Source: Bacteroidota bacterium
Lineage (GTDB): Bacteria > Bacteroidota > Bacteroidia > Chitinophagales > Chitinophagaceae
Direction of reading: 5' to 3'
DNA length: 64,000 nt
NCBI GenBank assembly: GCA_023386235.1
Contig: JAEWKC010000041.1
Span: forward strand, 1 to 64,000
The notes under the pieces were generated by a model. That model saw only the letters and a list, made by a program, of their open reading frames with translations, was not told where the DNA came from and ran no database searches. Both the position numbers and the translations under genes were made by a program. Positions 63,871 to 64,000 of this stretch are shown here, one piece after another (the first letter of the stretch is position 1; the number at the start of each line of letters is the position of its first letter).

Positions 63871-64000
63871 ATGCCCAACACAAAAAATGAAGATATTTTT
63901 CACCTGATAAAATCACTGGAAAAGAGCGAAAAGCGCAATTTCAAGCTATATATGAAACGTGTTTCCGGCAGTGAGGACTTTATCATTATGCAGCTTTTTG
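63871..64000 (+). CDS. Partial conserved hypothetical protein (Bacteroidota family)
   Basis: The visible 43 residues (MPNTKNEDIFHLIKSLEKSE..., then RNFKLYMKRVSG and DFIIMQLF) resemble the N-terminus of a large Bacteroidota-specific protein, which often follows with helical repeats. It runs off the right edge, so its length and function are unknown. Divergent from leuA. Confidence 0.6.
   Translation, partial: MPNTKNEDIFHLIKSLEKSEKRNFKLYMKRVSGSEDFIIMQLF

Noticed and set aside
1..64000. CRISPR array, intact insertion sequence or prophage
   Set aside because: No regular spaced repeats, transposase, integrase or phage structural genes were found; the only mobile trace is the remnant beside tRNA-Asn.

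Overview
The window looks like a piece of a Bacteroidota chromosome, most likely from the Chitinophagaceae or a close relative. The evidence is low-to-moderate GC, start codons without clear Shine-Dalgarno sequences, several promoters of the Bacteroidota form TTTG-N19-TAnnTTTG, Bacteroidota-type TonB/ExbD proteins, bacillithiol enzymes, an N-terminal-kinase-type BadF sugar kinase and a fused SpmA/SpmB protein. There are no rRNA genes, no CRISPR array, no intact insertion sequence and no intact prophage. One tRNA gene is present. Family names rest on motifs and overall resemblance read by eye; no database search was run.

Region 1 (61-8357, all minus strand) is a stress-survival block. It holds a decayed SGNH esterase, then LigD, Ku and a large-subunit catalase (bacterial end joining plus peroxide defence), a DUF892 ferritin-like protein, a PepSY-like lipoprotein and a YtxH protein. 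Region 2 (8478-18950) is mixed housekeeping: an N-acetylglucosamine-kinase-like protein, a C-terminal processing protease, tRNA-Asn followed by a degraded cluster of small ORFs, TonB and ExbD, a PBP4-type peptidase, a sirtuin, MetZ, OsmC, a small secreted orphan protein behind an unusual run of inverted repeats, then rpmH-rnpA-yidD. Region 3 (19018-23036) has bshA (bacillithiol synthesis) and glgA-glgC (glycogen synthesis).

Region 4 (23121-47665) contains YeaQ, SucD, an amino-acid permease, an antibiotic-kinase-like protein, LptB, MetF and a VIT-family transporter. A complete TetR-TolC-MFP-RND efflux operon follows, with a candidate operator over its promoter. After it come a bifunctional-nuclease-family protein, IspE, an SpmA/SpmB fusion, alkaline phosphatase, an M3 peptidase, an SPFH protein and PEP carboxylase.

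Region 5 (47798-63729, all minus) is a long branched-chain amino-acid block transcribed leuA, SAM-methyltransferase, leuC, leuD, tandem ABC ATPase, leuB, ilvD, YfiT/BstA-like DinB protein, ilvB, ilvN, ilvC, ilvA, followed by serC-serA. It encodes the pathway to valine, isoleucine and leucine except the final transaminase. Three passenger genes (methyltransferase, soluble double-ABC ATPase, bacillithiol-transferase-like protein) are embedded with short spacers, and LeuA lacks the usual C-terminal leucine-binding domain. A truncated Bacteroidota family gene starts at 63871 and runs off the end.

No obviously new multi-gene system is visible. The most unusual signals are the tRNA-Asn with A instead of U at position 33, the passenger genes of the leu/ilv block, the sirtuin without its zinc cysteines, the inverted-repeat run at 17409-17509, and the degraded element beside the tRNA.
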